Source: Branchinecta lynchi (Eukaryota; Arthropoda; Branchiopoda; Anostraca; Branchinectidae). Taken from it: a stretch of DNA of 64,000 nucleotides. Below the pieces are notes generated by a model. It worked only from the letters and a program-made list of their open reading frames with translations. It did not search any database and was not told where the DNA came from. The position numbers and the translations under genes are program-made. This document shows positions 54,401-60,400 of the stretch, one piece after another. Each line of letters opens with the position of its first letter. Positions within the stretch are counted from its first letter, which is position 1. The stretch lies in the NCBI GenBank assembly GCA_023053575.1, contig JAKZAP010000004.1, positions 7,235,572 through 7,299,571 on the forward strand, in the 5' to 3' direction.

Positions 54401-57400
54401 GTTGTTGCCGTGATGAATTAACTGGCTATATTTATACATTTTAGTGTGATTATATGACGTAAAGGTCAAATTCAGCGCATGTGCTATGAAAGTAACATTT
54501 TATAAATAAAACTCTTCTCGATGGTTTGCTTGTGTCGATGGTTCGCTGCTATCCGGACGAACCTTGCTAAGTTCCCTATTAACCCGAAACATTTGAAACA
54601 TTTATTCTCTATCAAATTTATTAGCCACTCCTCTTCTGAAATTCCCCCTCTATAAGAGTCCGCTCTTAGTCCTTTCAGCTCGTCGAATTCACACATAAAA
54701 TGGCATAATCTGTCGTTTGTCACTCCGTACATGGGGCGAAGTACGGACCAGTATTTACCATATTTGTACCTTTTCTGCCTGATTTAGAGGGTGTTAGATC
54801 TTAAGCTGATGAACAATCCCAAACTTTTACAGTTTATACATCTACATGTAAATGTAAATGTATTGGATATAGTAATACGTAGAAAAAGTAAAAATTCTAT
54901 CCTAAAGTTAAAATATATACTTCAATTTCGATTGGACAGATTGAGTTTAGATTGGGAAGGTGCAACCGCTCACTACGTTTTGTTTTACACGTTCTTAGTT
55001 GTATGGCCTTTTTGGGGCTAGTCCTTTATATTTTATTATTATACGAGGATGTCGTACAGGAGGTCTTATAGTAGGATAAGTTCAGCTTCTTTTCTTCTGT
55101 TCATTCAACAAAGGAATTGGAATCTGACTAACCTCGCGTTCTTCATTACAGAATCTTGACATCTACGTCTACAAATTTAGTCTCAAAACATCTGAAGTCG
55201 GCTTCACGGCCCGACCGGAAGAATCTCCGAACCGATTCGAGATTTGGTTTAGAAAACGAAGCCCCCAGAATACATACCAGTTGCAGGCTGCAACGCCGGA
55301 ATCGCGGGACGGATGGGTGGAGGAGATTGCTCGGCTTTTATGGAAGCAAGCGATTCGCAACAGAGGTACGTCTGGCTTTAAGTCAGAGCTAAATAACACT
55401 AGAGAGTAGCGCCAAGAATTGAAGAAAGTGACACACTCGAATAACAGCGAGTCCAGCGACACTAGCACCACTAGCGATAGAGAACGTCCCTACCGAAACT
55501 CCGTCAGTCGTGCACCAGCGCTGGCTCCCATAAATTCATATTCTGAACTCAGCAAAGAAAAGATACAATATCCTCTGTTTACTTGATGTGTGCCGACCGC
55601 ATCTTAGCTTAACCAGAAATTTCTAAACCCGCAATTTTATCTTGCTTTAAATGCCGCAAGCATAGTTGGCGGTGCTATGAACATGACCCGTTTGCGAAGC
55701 AGGGAAATCATAGGTCTTGGCGCTACTTCCTACTCCCTAGTGTTATTTTCCTCTGCTTTAAGTATATGGAGTCTGGCGGGGTTTCACTGTTTCTATAGTT
55801 TCATTTTGTGTCTGGATAACAAAGATTGAAAAAATCGCTCGAACCAAGTTCGAGCGATTTTTTCTCGATTTTCTTACAAACGGATACGTCAGCTGAACTT
55901 TATTAGTGCGATATTTCGGCCCTTCAATGCCGCAAGGGTCCTCTCAGCTTTTTACTTTTTACGAGGACCCTTGCCAAGAAAGGCCGACAAATTGCTTGAT
56001 AAAGTTCAGCTGATGTATCCGTTTGTCACTATCAACCGTGATTCGCAGTCAGCTTGGGCTGAAAGAATATTTAGGATGCATGCCAGTAAATTATGATTGT
56101 GTCAGATATAAAGGTAAAAGTATTGGTATCACGACTATCGCCATCAGCCTATAGAGGCATAACATACGGTGGTGAACTCTGATTCTCTGCCGTCATCAGG
56201 AAGTGCAATCTGTGGTTGAGGGCTAGCTATCCCGGTGCTTTCGCAGCCCCTTTCTGTTACCTTCTCGAGATTCTCTATATACTTTTTGAAGATCGGTGGA
56301 CTTTTTCTTCTCGTACAGGGTTATGCTATTAACGTAAGCCTCAAATCGAAGGTTAGGCGCCACCGAGAGACGAACCAGTGACCCTTCGCTTATGAGATAA
56401 GCGTGCTAATCTTTCCGCCAGGACGGACTATAATACTCATAAATATGTAAGGCTTTTTTGTACTCTTGTATTTAATTTCTGTTGTCTTTATTAAAGAGCA
56501 CCGGATGGCTGAAATGGCGGAGATGGGGATTGGGAATAAACCATGCTTGGATATCCGACCGTCGGAAGACCAGATAAGTGACCGATCCATCGACGCAAGG
56601 CAGTTAACAAAGCGTAAGTATACTTTTTTGCCCCCACCGTATTATTTCATATCACGAACGATATTTTCATGGCCCCCTCCTAGGCTACCGCAGAAGATAA
56701 AGACAGGTTGAAGCTGTGCAGCCGAATAGAGTTAGCCTATTTTTACGCATACATTTGCATGCAACGCACCTAAGGGTTCAGAAACTACTTCTGAGCATCT
56801 GAGTTCACCTCTCTGCTCACAGTGCTGTATTTTTATGGCACTTGCCCTTCGGCCAAGTGCCATATAGCGATCGCAATTTCTGTCCGTCCGTCGGTCTGTC
56901 GGTCTGTCGGTCTGTCCAGGTTTTGCTAGTTCGGGCACTTCCAGATAAGCTAGGACGATAAAACTTGGCAGGCATATCAGGGACCCCAAATGATTAAGTT
57001 GGAAATAGTCACTTCCCCGATCCGAGTACCGTGGGGGGAGTGGAGGGAGGGGGAATCCGGAATCTTGAGGTATTTTTAACTTTTGAACGGGTGATCGGAT
57101 CTCGATGAAACTTGATATTTGGAACGAACTCATGCCTCAGACGACCCACTTAAAATCCGGACCGGATCCGGTGACTTTTGGGGGGAGCTGGAGGCGGCAA
57201 CCGGAAATCTTGGGAAACGCTATGAGTGGAGGGATCGAGATGAAACTTGGTGGGAAGACACCTAGCAAACACTAGATACATGATTGACATAACCGAGCCG
57301 ATTCGGGCACTGTGGGGGGAGTGGAGGGAGGGGGAATCCGGAATCTTGAGGTATTTATAACTTTTGAACGGGTGATCGGATCTCGATGGAACTTGATATT

Positions 57401-60400
57401 TGGAAAGACCTCATGCCTCAGACGACCTACTTAAAATCCGGACCGGATCCGGTGACTTTTGGGGGGAGCTGGAGGGGGCAACCGGAAATCTTGGGAAACG
57501 CTATGAGTGGAGGGATCGAGATGAAACTTGGTGGGAAGACACCTAGCAAACACTAGATACATCATTGACATAACCGAGCCGATTCGGGTACTGTGGGGGG
57601 AGTAGAGGGAGGGGGAATCCGGAATCTTGAGGTATTGTTAACTTTTGAACGGGTGATCGGATCTCGATGGAACTTGATATTTGGAACGGCCTCATGCCTC
57701 AGACGACCCACTTAAAATACGGACCGGATCCGGTGACTTTTGGGGGGAGCTGGAGGGGGCAACCGGAAATCTTGGGAAACGCTATGAGTGGAGGGATCGA
57801 GATGAAACTTGGTGTGAAGACACATAGCAAACACTAGATACATCATTGACATAACCGAGCCAATTCGGGCACTGTGGGGGAGTGGAGGGAGGGGGAATCC
57901 GGAATCTTGAGGTATTTATAACTTTTGAACGGGTGATCGGATCTCGATGGAACTTGATATTTGGAAAGGCCTCACACCTCAGACGACCCACTTAAAATCT
58001 GGACCGGATCCGGTGACTTTTGCGGGAGCTGGATGGGGCAACCGGAAATCTTGGGAAACGCTACGAGTGGAGGGGTCGAGATGAAACTTGGTGGGAAGAC
58101 ACCTAGCAAACACTAGATACATCATTGACGTGACCGAGCCGATTCGGGCACTGTCGGGGGAGTGGAGGGAGGGGGAATCCGGAATCTTTAGGTATTTATA
58201 ACTTTTGAAGGGGACCGGATCTCGATGAAACTTGATATTTGGAAAGACCTCATGCCTCAGACGACCCACTTAAAATCCGGATCGGATCCGGTGACTTCTG
58301 GGGGGAGCTGGAGGGGAGAACCGGAAATACTGGAAAACGCTATGAGTGGAGGGATCGAGATGAAACTTGGTGGGAAGACACCTAGCAAACACTAGATATA
58401 CCATTGACATAACCGAGCCGTGCCTACTCGTAACAAGTGCCATATGAGCTCGTAGCTCTTGTTGTTTTACTTGTAACGAAAGATCAGAAGAACTTGAAAT
58501 TGACTTGAACTTGCGGCACTCCTTACCCGGCTCGGATAATGGTATAAATCGTATCGCCCCAGACCGTTTTGGCAATCATATGTGATAATGATGATCATTT
58601 GGTTGGTATTGGGTTGTGTGTCTGTGCAAGAAGCATTAGTAGGCTGTGATGAAGGGGAGAGAGCGATTTGCAGTCGTCACCGATTTAAAACCTAACAGTG
58701 AACTAGTCCGGCATAATTTACTAGGCCGGATCCGCAGGGAGCGGGCGGGATTATAACTCTTCTTTAGTCGTTGGTTGAGTGGTTGAGAGTCAAAGGGAAA
58801 AGTCAAAGTAAAAAAAATAAAAAATAATGCAACAGGAAAAGGATTTCTCCTCTTAATAACTCTAAAAAATTGGGAGTAATCTATTGCCCAACAGTTCTAT
58901 TACCAAAAGTACATTTATATATTTCCTTGTGGAATCTATGTTTTGCAAGCTTGAACTCTATGATGAAGGTTAATAACAGCAAGAGCAAACAAGGGCAGAG
59001 ACATTGAGCATTTTATTGTCATTCACAGTGGCCTTGGTCTCGGATAATTTACCTAACGAACACAAGATGCGTGACTAACAAATGCTAATACAATTTCGAT
59101 CAAGCTGACTTTTTGAAGCTTTTTTGAATTCTGACGATTACTAACTCCTGGCTTGTTTTAGCTCAAAAAGGCATCGCGTGGTGAGGACCTTGCCAAAATG
59201 GAAAGACTATCACCGAATAAAATAAATTGCTTTTATTTCTTTATTTTTTCTTATATTATTTATTTTGGTTGTCGTGAAAGGTGCTGGGATAATGAGGTTA
59301 ATGTGAAAATTTCGGCATGTCTATTGTAAACCAAGGTTTTCGAAGTATCGTGACCTCGTCAGTAGTCCTAAGCCGCAAGACAAAGAAGGTGTCCATACAC
59401 AGTAAGGAGAGGATCACCAAACTAACAACAGACCACTTGTCAGCCAACTTGCATTAGAAGGTCATTTCTTTACCGTCAGAAGTTTCATAACAGATAACAC
59501 TAGGATGCGCGGTTTCAACAGACAATGCGTAACAGATGACACTTGGGATATCTGTTGTGTTTGAAAACGTTATGCATGAAATGTTATGTATAACATTTAG
59601 CTTTTAAATGTTTATACCATAAGCTTTGTTAGAAAGAGCCAAAAATGCATCTACTAACTTTATTCTTTATCGTCATGATGTCGGAAAACTCAGCGGATCC
59701 TTTTTGGCGGTTTTTCGGTTCTTCCTGATGGTAACGCTTATTATGCATAACATTTTGAAATACAAAAGATAACATCCGTAGTGTTATCTGTTACGCACTA
59801 TCTGTTTAAACGGCGCATCCTTGTGTTATCTGCTATGAAACTTCTGACAGTGTTGTCACTAAAATTGCTTCAGAGTTCAGCTGATGTTGGCCAAAAGCAC
59901 TATTTTCCGTTTTGGGTTCCGACGACGCAACTCAACTTCTTTGATTGAGAAATAAACTATATTTTTGTTTTCAGCACCCCGACAGCGACCTTCCCTCGGT
60001 AATCTTGGTGAAGTGACGCGATTACAAACTAAACGACCTCATTCCATCATTTCTGTGACGTCATCATCAACGTCAAGCGGATCCAGCGGATTGATGTCGC
60101 CGCGGCACGGTGCAAACCAAAGCAATTGTTCAGCTGGTGAGTTTCCTAACCTTCTCGTTTTCTCGCTGAGTTTTCACTCGGTCGGTACAGTGACCCCTGT
60201 GTCTGTTCTCCAAATCGTGACGTTTCAACGAGCCATTATTCTCTCATCGTATTTTCGCGGTAGATCAAAATGGAAACTGAAAAGATTCCCGGAATGAAAA
60301 TTGCTTTGCCATGCTCGCAGGAAAAGCCTTAAAGGACACCTGAACAATGAAACCATACTTGAACACACCATGGAGAATGCATTTACAGACATGGCCACAG

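Noticed and set aside
55829..55863. Rho-independent terminator
   Set aside because: Looks like one, but the surroundings are spliced eukaryotic sequence with no bacterial genes.
57005..58410. CRISPR array
   Set aside because: Units are contiguous at 282 bp with no unique spacers, and the host is eukaryotic.
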